From Calliphora vicina (lineage: Eukaryota; Arthropoda; Insecta; Diptera; Calliphoridae): DNA of 64,000 nucleotides. The translations under genes and the position numbers were made by a program. Within the stretch, counting starts at the first letter, position 1. Each line of letters opens with the position of its first letter. The notes beneath the pieces are model-generated. The model ran no database searches, had not been told where the DNA came from, and was given only the letters and a program-made list of their open reading frames with translations. The stretch is from positions 98,034,226 to 98,098,225 of the forward strand of contig NC_088780.1 of the NCBI RefSeq assembly GCF_958450345.1. Reading direction: 5' to 3'. Shown here piece after piece: positions 44,230-56,736 of the stretch.

Positions 44230-47200
44230 TATTGGAATAAATTTACGTATTTTTGAGAATTTTTATATTGAACGGTTTAAGTTTTATTTATGATTCCAAG
44301 TGATTTCTTCTTAAGCTCTAAATAGCTTTATCAAAGAATAATAAACATTAGGGTGGCTCTTAATAAACAAAAGTTGGATTTTTGCCAGTCTGACCCCCCC
44401 AGTTTGGTGAACATTGGTAAAAAAATCCTGAAAAAATGTGTTTGGTAAATCGGTTGGGTTTAAGACGTGCCGCAAGAACTCTGAAGTATTGAAATGCATT
44501 TACAAGAGAAAACAAAAGCAATTTTTCCAGTTTTTGTAAAAATTTTGCCATTAAAAAAATGTTGAATTTATTAAAAAATCGCCAGGCCATTAACGTTTCT
44601 CAGGCCACTAGAACAAGAAATGTGGGATCAAAATTAATATATTTTGAGAAATATTAAAACAAAAGTTACTTTACTTGTATATGAGTATTTATCTTCATAG
44701 GATACAGTTAACCTATTCGCAGGTATAACCAAAAAAAAATATTTTTTTTAACGGCAGTTTCAAAACTTCAATCTCAAATTTTTAAAAATTTTGTTAAACA
44801 AATTTCAGATTTTGTTGATCATCACATGGGGATTTATTGACAACATAATAGGGAATAAAAATGTAAATAAGTATGACAATACCTCCTATAGTTTTTCCGT
44901 ACCTGCGATTTAAATTGCGATTTTCGAGAAAAACTATTTTTTGGCCATATTTTGGTGAATGAGCTCAATTTAAATATAACCTATTCCGAATCTTATAGTC
45001 CAGATAATTCTAAATATACTCTGAAAGTTTTCTAGAATTGGAAAACGTTAAACCTTAAATCGTGAAGTTCAAATGTTAAATTTATCAATATTTGGAATTT
45101 CTAATGGAAAGATAACGAAATGTTATATATTTTTGGGCCGATTTTTATAAAACTTACGAAAAATATAACATGAAGTCTAGTATTTTTAATAACAGCTCAA
45201 AAATGGAAATTAACCCTTAATGGCACTTGGGGTCAGTGAAGAGAGGCATTCCGTACTCTTGTGGGACCACAAATTTAATCCTTTTTAGGCTCAGTGAGAA
45301 AAGCACCATGGTAGTTTATCATTTACCAATGAAAAATTACCTTGGAGTAAGTTTTCGGAACTCTGGAATTTTCGAGAGAGTGTTTTTTGTAGTTTTAGAC
45401 TTTAAGCTATCGTGTAAACGTGACGTCCCTAAACCTAGGCCATGACTTTTTAGGAAAATGTGGTCTATGATTGCCATTTGTGGAATAGCCAGAATGATCT
45501 GAACATTTTTGGCACATGAATGTGTCTTTTTGTAAGGACTCGAACAGACTTTGCATATGTATACTTACTATGCACTATATGATTGGACGGATGTCAGTAT
45601 TTACCAATAATATTATAATAACACTCTGCTACAAAATGACACTTTTTGTCAGAACTTGAAAAGCCACCTAATGGAGGTTATAGGCCTAGGTGAGGACATA
45701 CTAAAACCGTTTTCAAAGATTTTGAAACACCCTCAAAATTTTGAAAAAACGGTTTTAGGGTAGGTCGTAGTACTTTAGTACCTCTAACTCACACATGTTT
45801 AGACCGATTTCAAAATTTTAAACAATTATAGTTAGGTAAAGAATTAAGCTTTCATAAAATGTATGCATGAAATGTATATCGAAAAAATTGCGTAAGTTTT
45901 TATAAAAAGTTTCGCTTTATTTTTTATTTCTTTAATAATTTTTCAAATTCAACAATATTTATTTTAGACAAAAACAAGACTTTATTTGTTAAAATCGGTT
46001 TATACTTGCAAAAGTTATTAAACTTTTTCGAAAAAAGTTCCACAAAATTTACCTTGTGAATTATAAATTTTGTACAAAATTTTTTTTTGTATAGTTTTTT
46101 TTTTTTTTTATTCATATGTACTGGAGAAGAAAATACTAAAAAATGTGTTAATGAAAAGTTGAATAACTTTTACAATTTTCATCCGATTTGAATAATTAAA
46201 ACGATGGTTTGTTAAGAACTAGCTCCCATATCAACTAAAATCTTAAGAAAAACAATACTTATAACTGAAAGTGTATAAAAAAATGCACGTCATTTTAAAG
46301 CGTAATCAGTTCCCTATCCAAACCCGTTTAAAAATTTAAAGTCGTACGAAGACTGACTGAGTTATAGATCGATAAGTTGACGAATATCACTGAAAACGGT
46401 TTTTTCAGAATAACTTCTGAATTTGAGGGTATTTCTGAAATTGTTTGACACAATTTCTAATGTACTCAGCAAGTCCTATAACCCACGCTAGGTCGTTTTC
46501 CAAGTTTTTTTCCATCGTAGCACCGTGTAATTATTGAAGGAGTTGTTCCGACGAAGAGGAAAAGAATGGGTACAATACCATCGAAGTGAATACCCGGATG
46601 TAAAGGAGTGTGGACTAAGGTGACATGATCTGGTCCTCAAGTTTCAAGAAAGTGTTCCAGATGGATCTAAACAGATTTGACAGGAATAGCATCATGAATT
46701 ACAGAATCGTCCTAACCACACCTCTGATAGCTTGATTACATTTTACAAACTTATCAAATATACAATCGGACCAGAAGTTTAGAGTATACCAAATAATTAT
46801 AATATATTTATAATGGGTCCACTGTATACAAATTGTTAATACTCCTCCTTCCAATCTTGTTCCAACCTATCCCATTGAAAACAATCTTATTCCAAATCCG
46901 TTTGCATTTTTTTCCTTAAACTTTCTTCCCTTAACTTTTAAAAGCCCAAGGACTATTTAAATTTTAATTTATGCCAAAAAGAAAACAGCGTTACCTCAAC
47001 ATATACCCATCTTCCTGAATGTTTTACATTGTCAAAGATTTTTGCCTGTACATTATGTAAATTTTTGGCCAAAATATATAAAACACACACCCTCCCCCTA
47101 GCAGCAAAAAGAGAAAACTTAATCTTGGTTTTATTTTACAAACAAATAATAAAGACATAAGAAGATAAAAGAGACCTTAACACGCACAAAATTTCTCCAA

Positions 47201-48635
47201 GGAAACACGCATGTTATATGTAGACTAGGACTGCATATACAGGAAGTCTTGGAAACACCACGCAAACATCAACATCAACCTAAACCACCATTATTATATT
47301 CCAACTCATCCCGAGGAGTTTTCTTCTTGCGTTTCTTCCTGTTGTTAATATTTTTTTTGTTTGGGTTTTTGGGAAAGATGATGCAGACTAATGTCTGACA
47401 GTATTGACTTTGTAACAGGGACTGTAGTTGGCTGCGTGTCAAAAATGTGGTAACTTCTTTTTAATTTTGTTGTTGTTCTTAAAAATAAATATTTAACAAC
47501 CAAAAACATTATTTATTTTTGGTTTAAAGTAGAGAAATTAGCATTAAAAATTTACATGCTAAAGTAACATGTTTTTTTTTTTGGTTTTAAGTTTAGATTT
47601 AATAAGGGTTTCCTTAATGTTACAATACTTATTGTCATATTTGTGCTATGATAATGATCATGATTGTATATTATAGTGTGCAATTATTTTTGTTACTAGA
47701 GCGGAACTAAAATGAGGATCATTTAATGATAAGTTTTAGTTTAAGTTAAGTTGTTCTTCTTTTTGTAAGAGGTTACCTTGCCAAACGTATCTAATATCTG
47801 CCAAAAAATCTTGAACAAATGTCAACACTTTACTTAGTATTATCTCTAAGATTGTACTAAGAAGAAGGGTATATAAGTATCGAGCATTCACTATCTGTAT
47901 GATGGATCAGCGCTCAAGTGATGACCCCTACTCATGCAACAAATTGTGTTGGAACTAAGCAAAGAGGGAGAAATATTTGATAACATTCGATTTAAACAGT
48001 TGGTTTATTCCACATACGGAGAGTTCAGCTAAAGAACGCATATTCCAGTTGTTCGTTCCACTGGTCAATCGACGACAAAATAATGAGTTATTGTTGAAAC
48101 ACGAGTATTAGGTAAAAATCTGCCGGTATCATGCATATGGTCCCTAAATTATGCAGAACAAATTTCATTGTACTATAGATAGAAGAAAGAGAAACAACTC
48201 AAAATAGACTTTGTAAGATGATCAAATTTAGTCAAGTATTTCCTATGCTGTTTCAAAAAACTGTGGCACTCGAAAGCTTTATTCGACACTTAAATAATGT
48301 GTTTAATTTTGTCAAAATACTACAGTCTTGTGAGCGTTGAAATCGATCATATTCGCACTCATTCAGTGATTGTCACAATAATTAATGCTACGCTTAGCAT
48401 TCATGTTTTACTTCATTTCCCCAATCTTCGAAAAGCTCGATCTAAAATTGAATGAATATGAATGGCAAATAATGATATCATGTGCAAAACGAAATATTTA
48501 CAAAGTTATGTAAAATGTTACGGAGAATATTTTTGTAGAATATGTTAACCCTCTAAATCCTCAAGGCATGGGTCTTTTTGTCCTTCTTTTAAAAAAGTTC
48601 AAAAACCACCATTAAAACAGGGATTTAATAAAAAT
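44230..48635. other. Long unassigned AT-rich stretch
   Basis: No gene supported. 44,350 on (TAGGGTGGCTCTTAATAAAC) could be a repeat end. A 72-codon forward frame at 45,227-45,445 is unassigned. 46,520-46,740 has several short open stretches (EGVVPTKRKRMGT) without a family. 47,940-48,120 shows a faint Tc1-like helix-turn-helix (IVLELSKEGE). Confidence 0.35.
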
Positions 48636-48639
48636 ATTA

Positions 48640-48948
48640 TCCGTAATATTTTACGGATTTCAATTTCCGATCGTCCAACACTATATGGTATTTTTTTTCA
48701 ATTGTTTCGAGTGTAGCGATCTCAACGTCCAGAACGTTCGGCATCTTTCGTGCAACGAAATGCAGCAAACCACTAATGCTTAATGAGCCATCTGCAATCA
48801 ATGGCTGTCAAACACAAACTAAATGACGCAGTTTATTCAAATTTTGTCAGGAGTTAACTGACAGATGTCTGTTGACAGGAGCAGTGTTGCCCTTTTAGTT
48901 AAGAGACGGGAAATTAAAAAAGTCACGGACTTTTTTAATTTCCCGTCT
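48640..48948 (-). pseudogene. Mariner 5' part with palindromic terminal repeat
   Basis: The reverse strand gives RKMPNVLDVEIATLETIEKK and YHIVLDDRKLKS, the segment after the helix-turn-helix of the mariner at 52.8-54.0 kb (GRP-DV-T-ETI--VH-IV--DR). The leader to the right is shared with that copy (TTGACAGGAGCAGTGTTGCC, AGTTAAGAGACGGG). The outer end is a perfect 21-bp palindrome. The C-terminal two thirds are lost. Confidence 0.7.
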
Positions 48949-48949
48949 A

Positions 48950-49855
48950 AATACCATTTCGGTATTTAGAGATAACGGTATTTATGCTTATATTTAAAAA
49001 TGGTGTTGCAGAAAACATTTTTAACCCTAAAAGTCGTTACTTTAAAGCTGGTCACTCTAAATTACTCTATAATCTATCTATACATCTATAAAACAGTAAA
49101 TGAGTAATATTATATGAGTGAGTGTTCGGATTGCGTGTTTGGTATCTTTTAGTCCTGCGGGAGTTTTCATTCATTTAGAGGAGAGTTTGTTATCGGGCGT
49201 AAATGGTGTTATTTTAATATCGTAAAAAAAGTTATATACATTTCTTAAATTACATACAACATATTTATTTTTTTTTGCAAACTCTTTTTGCACTCCTTTT
49301 ATTACATTTAGCAAAAAAGAAAAAAAAAAGAATCTTATTGTTGTACATACATGTATGTATTACATAATATTATGTATTTACTTAAAAACAGGGGTGCATA
49401 ATTTATATGATACATTATATACATACCTACGAATAATAAATATTACTTGTTTAATTTTTTTTGAACGAAAATACTGTGGTGGTTTAAATTTTATATAAAA
49501 AATAAAAACAACAATAAATTTTATACAATGTGACTGTGACTGTTTTGAAGGTCAACTATGTGCTATTGTGATTCATTTGTATTTGTTGTATTTAGTATTC
49601 TATAAAATGATGACTCATAAGAATTACAAAAACAAAAGCAAGTGAGAAAATTATATACACTTTTGCTTTTAATAATTTAATTATAAATAATCATTCATCC
49701 CATTTTGGTATTTATTTAGCTGTTTCAACCCACATAGCTGAACTTGGCATATTGGGTTTTATAATAACTATTTTAATAACTGGTCAAAAAGTATACAATT
49801 TTCCAATTATCTTTTGTAACATGTAATATATTTTAAGTCTAAATAGATTTTTATA
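48950..49855. other. Unassigned AT-rich DNA
   Basis: TCTATCTATACATCTATAAA near 49,073 resembles Helitron 5' leaders but lacks the following motifs. No gene. Confidence 0.35.
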
Positions 49856-49856
49856 A

Positions 49857-50340
49857 CCTCCACCACCACAAGTGGTGAATGTAAGTTTGTCATTCCGTGT
49901 GTAACATTGAGAAATATTCATCTGAGTCCGAACAAGATGTGTATATTTTACTGGTCCTTATGAAATTCTAAGTCGATTGAGCCATGTCCGTCTGTGTAAA
50001 ACATTCTTACATCCAAGATATACAACAGAATTTTACAGGATATCCAAAAAAAATGTTTATAATTTTTATCAATCTGCAAAATCGGTACAGTTTAACCAGA
50101 GTTATGGAACAAATAAGTTTTTTCGGATGAATATGACAGCGAATTTGAAGTGTTAACGACCAACAGTGGGTTGAATCGCATCCAAAGTGACGCTTTACTC
50201 ATGCAATAATGTTAGATTTTGTCTGTATGTATTTTATTATTCCTTATTAAGTAAAAAAAATAGAAAAAAATTTAAATAAAAAATTTTATAAAAAAAATTT
50301 TCACAAATGAAAAAATTTTAAAGTACATTCAAAAAATGTT
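49857..50340 (+). mobile_element. INE-1/DINE-like copy, degraded
   Basis: ACCTCCACCACCACAAGTGG, GAATGTAAGTTTGTCATTCC, GGTCCTTATGAAATTCTAAG and GATTGAGCCATGTCCGTCTG follow the order of the 22-25 kb element. The right end is not clear. Confidence 0.6.
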
Positions 50341-50479
50341 TAAAACTGATGTCTTCCGATCGAATTTGCACCAAAGATAGTCCTATGGGATAGTAATTTA
50401 GACACAATTTATCAACAAGATCGGTCAAGAACTCTCTTAGTTAGAGGGATTCCAAATTTGACTCTTTGACCAAACAGGT

Positions 50480-50665
50480 GTTTTTTTCTCATCCCGAGTT
50501 ACCCCACTTTGAGGCCTTGAGGCTCCGCCGCGTATTAGTGATTTAACTCCAAATTCAAAACGTAAACTCGGCTACACCTCTTCTATAGCCATGGGTAATT
50601 TTATTAAAATCGGACAATATGTTTAGAATTTATAGATTTATTTCCATTTTTTTCATGTATTTCCA
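50480..50665 (-). mobile_element. Solo arm of Transib-like element S
   Basis: The reverse complement gives GGAAATAAATCTATAAATTC, AATTTTATTAAAATCGG-like, GTAGCCGAGTTTACGTTTTG and TGGAGTTAAATCAC, a diverged S left arm. The heptamer is not preserved. Confidence 0.55.
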
Positions 50666-50669
50666 GTTT

Positions 50670-51220
50670 TTCATTTCCGCCACAGCAGCTTGCAGCTCGA
50701 GTCTTTTAATAAAATCTTAATTTAAAGAAAGGCGCGAAAACATGCGCAAAATAAAAGCCTAAATGTTGAACTTTTTTTATTATATAGTTTAAAAACAAAC
50801 AACTACAAACATATTTAGTTATTATCCAGCAAAAATTAAAAATACTCTACATTTGAAACATTTATAAAAAAAAATACTTTCCAAAAAAAATCTAAATAAA
50901 GGATTCCTATTCATACACTAAAATATCTGAAGTTGATGGTTCTATCATAAAAAGTTAGCTCTTAAATGTTTTAAACACAAACAAATTATTTTAATTGTGT
51001 TTAATTTAAATTTTTATTAGTTTATCTAAAAATACGAAATATTATCCAATTTGACAATATACTGCAGAAAAAGTATGCAACCTAGAATAACGATTTTAGC
51101 TATTGGTGATGTGGAATTTTTTCTACTTTTACCCGGTACCAAATTTAATAAATAAACAAAATTTTTTTTTCCAAAATTGTTTTTTCGAATTGATTTTTTA
51201 AAATTTAAATTATAATTTTT
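50670..51220. other. Unassigned AT-rich DNA
   Basis: No supported gene. Confidence 0.4.
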
Positions 51221-51224
51221 TTTT

Positions 51225-51688
51225 TTCATTTTTTAATGTTTAGCTTAAAAACCTTTTGGAGAAAAAACAAAATTCGAGTTAAAAAATATTTTTTTTTCAT
51301 TTTGACCCATTGTGGGTCTTATATACGTCATTGCAAAGGTCTTTGAAATATCTATCATTAGATATCCATATTGTCTATATTAATGACATAGTAATCCAGA
51401 TATAGGTAAAAAAATAGGTCAAAAATCAAGGTTGTCCTGGTTTTTTCCTTATATCTCAGCCATTTTCTCGATTTTAAATAGCAACCGAGCCGGGAGAATT
51501 CCGGATATATTTATGTATGAATCGTGTATGTAAGTTATTTGGGGGCTTCGAAAAGTTGATTTCAACAGACAGACGGACATGGCTTAATCGACTCCGCTAT
51601 CTATAAGGATCCAGAAAATTATATTGTGGAAATTACAAACGGAATGACAAACTTATATATTCCATTCTCACGAAGGTGAAGGGTATAA
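51225..51688 (-). mobile_element. INE-1/DINE-like copy, reverse orientation
   Basis: AACAGACAGACGGACATGGC, TATCTATAAGGATCCAGAAA, AATTACAAACGGAATGACAA and CACGAAGGTGAAGGGTATA are reverse complements of the 22-25 kb element in the correct order. It is the fullest copy of the central region (ATATCTCAGCCATTTTCTCG). Confidence 0.7.
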
Positions 51689-51689
51689 A

Positions 51690-52831
51690 AACTTGTGTTA
51701 CATATCATATAGAGGCATGGTAGGCGTTCATATTGTTCAGCTTACGATGATTTTCGTCAAACAACCCGAATGTGAACAAAAGATATTACGCTCTGCGTAA
51801 AAATACACACAATTTATTCAGTTTCTTGATGTTGTTGTGGATATTTAATTTTTTACCCAAAAGAGCACACAAATTAAATGCCTCTTTTTGCTTGCCAATG
51901 ATATAGAGATAAATCTCGATGTATGTTTTATTATTAAGTGTTAGAAGCATCAATGATCGTATTGTCTTGGATGACAGTGTTTGGAGCCTAGTCGCCTCTA
52001 CTTGTTATATTGAAACTAAATGTCTTAGATATCAAACTATGCGATATATGTAGATGCGATCACATCAGACGAGTTAAAGATTGAATCAGGGACATGCACA
52101 AATCTGTTATTTTTCCTAACTTATTTTTCTTAATTACCTTCCACGTCAAACTTCCAATCCATTTCCATTCGTATTCATTTAGTTATAGGCCAAGCCTCTC
52201 GAAGATTGGGCCAATTATGCAAAACATAAATAATACGCTTAATTAAGATCTTATGATAATCTCCGAATGATGTTGTGTGGAAGCAGTCAATTGTTTCGGT
52301 ATTTTTAAACGATGTAGGAAATACTTCATTCTATCTGGTGTCCTTACCATTTGCACCACCTATAGCCGACCGAAAATGGAATAATACTCTCATGTATGGG
52401 CAGGTGCTTGCTTCGAAGTCTGTCATGGAGTTACTTGATCTAGTAGAGAAGAGGACGATGGTGCTTACCGGTGACTGTCCAAATGTGGATTGAGTTTCAC
52501 TATTATAGAGCTTGTCACAAGAGTTTGGAGTCCAAAGCATTTGGAGTAGGAAGAAATTTTACTTGCATTAGGAGTAGAGCGTCATCAGAATATGTGACTA
52601 TCTGTTTTTGAAAATTATCCAATTTACGTCAAGGTTACACAAAAGTAGAGATAAGGGAATAATTAAGAAAATAAATTTTTCTGAGTCTTAGAGTACTTCA
52701 AAATTTCAGCCTGAAACAAACTTCATGCAACTGACGGAACTCCGCAGCATCCTTCAACTTCAGTCATAATTATACGAGGGTTTCGAGGTCGCTGGTTATG
52801 ATCCTGAAACAATTTTTTAAAAATTATAAAT
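51690..52831. other. Unassigned region
   Basis: Overlapping open frames at 52,275-52,540 on both strands have balanced composition but no domain I recognise (reverse strand includes FHFRSAIGGANGKDTR). Confidence 0.35.
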
Positions 52832-53964
52832 GGGAATTCAAAGTCCGTGACTTGTTGAATGAAACGCAGGTTTTTTGATAAGTTTTTTATTTTATTTTTT
52901 AACATAGTCTCCTTTGAGCTCTATACACTTTGTCCAAAGTTTCTTAAATTTTTGTATCCCTTCCAAAATATAAGATTTGTCGAGGTCATCAAAATAGGTA
53001 TTTCTTTGTGAAATGATTTCATCGTTGAAGTCAAATCTCTTTCCGAAACAATTAATAGTCACTCGGGCTAAATCCGGAGAATAGGATGGATGAGCGAGCA
53101 ATTCGTAGCCAAATTCATGAATTTTTGCAATGAAAACTGCTCATGTGTGCATCCACGAATTGTCCTGGTGAAAAATAACTTTTTTCTTGGCCAAATCGAC
53201 CCAATAACTTGGCATAATATTTGTCATTGATGGTTTTAACCTTTTGAAGGTATTCAATGTGGATTATTAATATTACGAGTATTTCAAAAAACGGTTGCCA
53301 TGACTTTTGCTGAAAACATCCACCTTGGCCTTATTTTTGCCGATTAACCCCCCACAAAGCCCACTGCTTTGACAGCAGTTTAGTCTCTGGTATGTTATGG
53401 TGGATCCATGTTTCATTCACGGTTTTGAAATGGCTCAAAAACTTGTCCATATTTCGGTTGAACAACGCCAAATACTCCTGCGAAGTTGTCACACAATTGA
53501 GTTTGTGATCGATTGTGAGCAAACGCGGCAAAAATCTTGCTGAAAGCTTTCTCATACCCAAGTGATCATTCAAACTGAAACCACTGAGCCATGTGAGATG
53601 CCTATCTCCGATTGGCCAACACCATATTGTGAATTTTTTTAATTGTTTCGCGTGTAGAGACCTCAACTGGGCGTCCTGAATGTTTGGCATCTTCCGTGCT
53701 TGTACGGTCACAATGAAATTCAGTAAATCACTTTTTTACCATTGATATTGATGGCGCTGAGTTCTCATACTATTTATCAAGCCTTTAATTGAGTAATAAC
53801 GCTTAAACAGCGCATGAATGAAATTAATTGTTTTACATTTTCTCCTCAAGTCACGCGGTAGTCTGCTATCAATGGCTGTAAAACACAAACTAAATGAAGC
53901 AGCTTATTAAAATTTTGAAAGGCATGTTAACAGAGGCGGGGAAAAGTCACGGACTATTAACCCG
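52832..53964 (-). pseudogene. Near full-length mariner element with broken transposase
   Basis: In order on the reverse strand: LNDHLGMRKLSARFLPRLLT, IDHKLNCVTTSQEYLALFNR, HFKTVNETWIHHNIPETKLL (first catalytic-Asp region with D changed to N), SKQWALWGVNRQK, then frameshifted KVDVFSKSHGNR. Next comes VHPWTHEQFSLQKFMNLATN-like decay. Then LLAHPSYSPDLARVT (third Asp region, altered), DLDKSYILEGIQKFKKLWTK and CIELKGDYVKK. Wording and order match mariner transposases of the DD34D class. Terminal repeats contain AAGTCCGTGACTT at both ends. About 1.13 kb. Confidence 0.85.
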
Positions 53965-53969
53965 TCCTC

Positions 53970-54745
53970 GTATTAACCAATAAAATAAAAAATCTTCCCA
54001 TATATGTATATTAACATTTTTGAACCCCTGAGCAAGTCAAAGGGTTAAATGCAGGTGCATTTATTACTCTGTGATGTCATTTTGCTACAACCAGTGTTGC
54101 CATTTATTTTTTGAAGAAAACTTTTTATTTCTAAACAAAAAACTTTTTTTTCAACAAAAAAACTTTTTTTTAAGTACATACAAAAATTACAAAACCCAAT
54201 TCGTACATATATGTAATCAGACTGATATAATTTATGTGAATTTAGTGCTGGAGACACTTTAAAATTTTTAAATCAATCTCCCCATTTACTAAATGAATTT
54301 GGGGACTATCATTTTGAAATTAACGGTTCAACTTATTGATATCATAAATTTATAATTTTCCAAAAAACTTTTTTTTAAAAAAATATAACTTTTTGCATCT
54401 CAAAAACCTTGCAAAAAAAGGGAAAACTTGATATATGGTAACACTGGCTACAACTCAAAACTCTTTCTTGATATTCATTTTATTTTTTTTTACGATTTTA
54501 ATATTTATCTTTTGCATTTGCCTTTTGTGTTCCTTCTATATAATGGTTGATCTATAATTAGGTCATTTAGAAAAAAAGAAGCAGGAACAAAAAAACAAAC
54601 AAACAACTAAAGAAACATGGTATCCTTGATCATCAAAACAACACTTACTAACACATTTATTTGGTTCTCCGTTTTCATGAAATATTCTTTCAATTATTAT
54701 GTATCAAAAATATACACAAACTCACACATACAAACTATGTACATA
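53970..54745. other. Unassigned AT-rich DNA
   Basis: Runs of CAAAAAACTTTTTTTTCAAC repeat at 54,110-54,170 and 54,360-54,430. No gene. Confidence 0.4.
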
Positions 54746-55529
54746 CCCAGCAGTTCTAGGAGACAGTACCGAACTAGTGATTTTACCCATCATTTAGGGT
54801 GGGAGCTAGTTACTTCAATAGCCACGTGACTAGTCATTTTAACACGGGCATGTCCTAGGCAGGGGGTCAATTGTCTCTTTTTGATTACAATGGGAGTGTC
54901 TAATAGCTGGACCAAAGTAGGCAACGCATTGGATTCACATACTGGTTACATAGCGTTAGTTACCTTGCTAGCTTTGTAACTAGTTACTTGATCAGCTACT
55001 TGACTAGTTATTTTAACATGTGCATGTCCTAAGCAGGGGGTCAATTGACCCTTTTGATTACAATGTCACTATCAGATAGCTGATCGAAAGTAGTCAACGC
55101 TTCTGGTGGGTAAAATAAAGTGCAGTACAAAAAAAAGTTTGAAGTGACTTCACCATAGGTTACTAAGAGGCACTAAAGTGACTATTGACTTCATATGTTA
55201 CATGTGATATCAGTATACTTAAGCAAAAATAAAAATAAACTGTATGAGAATTATATCAACACAATTTGTAAAAAACCAGTTTGTACGAATTATTCACAAA
55301 ACATTTAAAGTGACTACACTCCACATTACTTAGACACTTAAGTGTCAATTGTCTTCACGCTAGATTACTTTGGATGTATAAAGTAACCAATTGTCTTCTC
55401 TCTGCACTACAAATTGCACACACGTGTCAAATGACCAAAATATATAAAATGGAGTCAGCCAAGTGATAAGACATTTGTGACAATTACTGTCTTTAAGGGA
55501 TACATTGACTTCTTGCTTAACTGCTGGGT
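54746..55529. mobile_element. Family V MITE, complete copy
   Basis: Ends CCCAGCAGTT and AACTGCTGGG with TACATA on both sides (54,740-54,745 and 55,530-55,535). Contains two direct copies of a unit with GGGGGTCAATTG and ACTAGT-ACTTGATCAGC motifs. 784 bp, non-coding. Partial copies lie at 30.7 and 34.9 kb. Confidence 0.7.
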
Positions 55530-55535
55530 ACATAC

Positions 55536-56735
55536 ATATATAGGTACATATTTATAATAGGTATGTCTATATAATTTCGATCATATGTTACCCTGTTTCT
55601 CTCTATGTAGGTATTTAGTATATTTACGTAGATATTTATGTTTGTAAGTCTGTTTAATCCTTTTAAAATGACTTTTGTTCTTATTTTTGTTATATTATGT
55701 ATGCTTTTATTATATTCTCCCATTTTCTAGACCTTCGTTATTTGTTTAAAAAAACACAGCAAAAGAACAACATCAAGAAGGTATTTTTTACAAAAATTAT
55801 ATTACGCAATTTAGATTTTTTATACCTGGTTTAATTGTTTGTTGTCGTCGTAGAACAGGAGACAGGTTTGTTTTTTTTTTCTTTGTAGAAATTCCTTAAG
55901 AAATAAACAACGTCAACCAAGAGAATAGAAGGATGTTTTTGTTCGTTTGATTGTAGAAGAGATGTGAATATTGCGCAGTTTCGAAATAAAATGCGTGTTT
56001 AACATTAAAGAGTGAATAACGATCATTAAAAGGTTGTGCGTTGTGCGATCGAAGTGTGTTGATTTTTGTTTAAATCATGGATGAGTCGCTAGCAGAAAAC
56101 TCAATTCTGTTTATACTAATTTCCAGTTGATATTTACGAAAGATATAATCGAATTTTTGGACTTTGATATTCAAAAAATAAAAATAATTCACCATTAGTC
56201 TATAATTTGATATATTTATTTTAATTCCAGTTTCAGTAGTAGGGACAGTAATGTGTTCCTCAATGGTGCTCTTAAATGGGGCCAATTGATTGGGTTTCTA
56301 CGTATCTTAGACAAAGTAATTCGATCTAATTATAAAAGAGTTTTTGCATATCGGTTCTCGAATTCAATTAATTTGAAACTCATGGTTGTTGTGATCACAG
56401 GGGTCTTTTATTCGGTAAGAATAAGACAACTTGTTGGAACAGGAAGTTGCACGAAAGACATAGCCTATCTTCAGCTGAGAGTGTATAGTGAAGACATAAA
56501 AGGCTTATCTTATTACCGCAAGGGAATCATCTTGCATTAAGGCCTACCTTGGAGGAAGAAAGCTTAATTATGTATACAGATCGTACAAAAATGAGATAGG
56601 ATCTATAAAAGGTACATTGTAGAAGGTGTCTCTGAATCTGTAATATGTCAAGTGAAGAATGAGTACTAATTCTACTTAAAACACACTTTCCGCATATTGT
56701 GAATATGCTACTTGTCTTTTTAAGGTTTATATATT
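55536..56735. other. Unassigned region with a possible non-LTR scrap
   Basis: A 95-codon forward frame (56,253-56,540) is unassigned. At 56,567-56,650 LIMYTDRTKM and VEGVSESVICQVKNEY faintly recall the start of an RNase H domain, too weak to call firmly. Confidence 0.3.
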
Positions 56736-56736
56736 A

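Noticed and set aside
44350..46510. Possible large inverted-repeat transposon starting TAGGGTGG
   Set aside because: No matching inverted right end (CCACCCTA) or target duplication was found.
47940..48120. Faint Tc1-like helix-turn-helix (ELSKEGE)
   Set aside because: Only a handful of residues fit, with a stop soon after; too weak to annotate.
56253..56540. 95-codon forward frame
   Set aside because: No domain or start context of note; adjacent weak RNase H-like text is in another frame.
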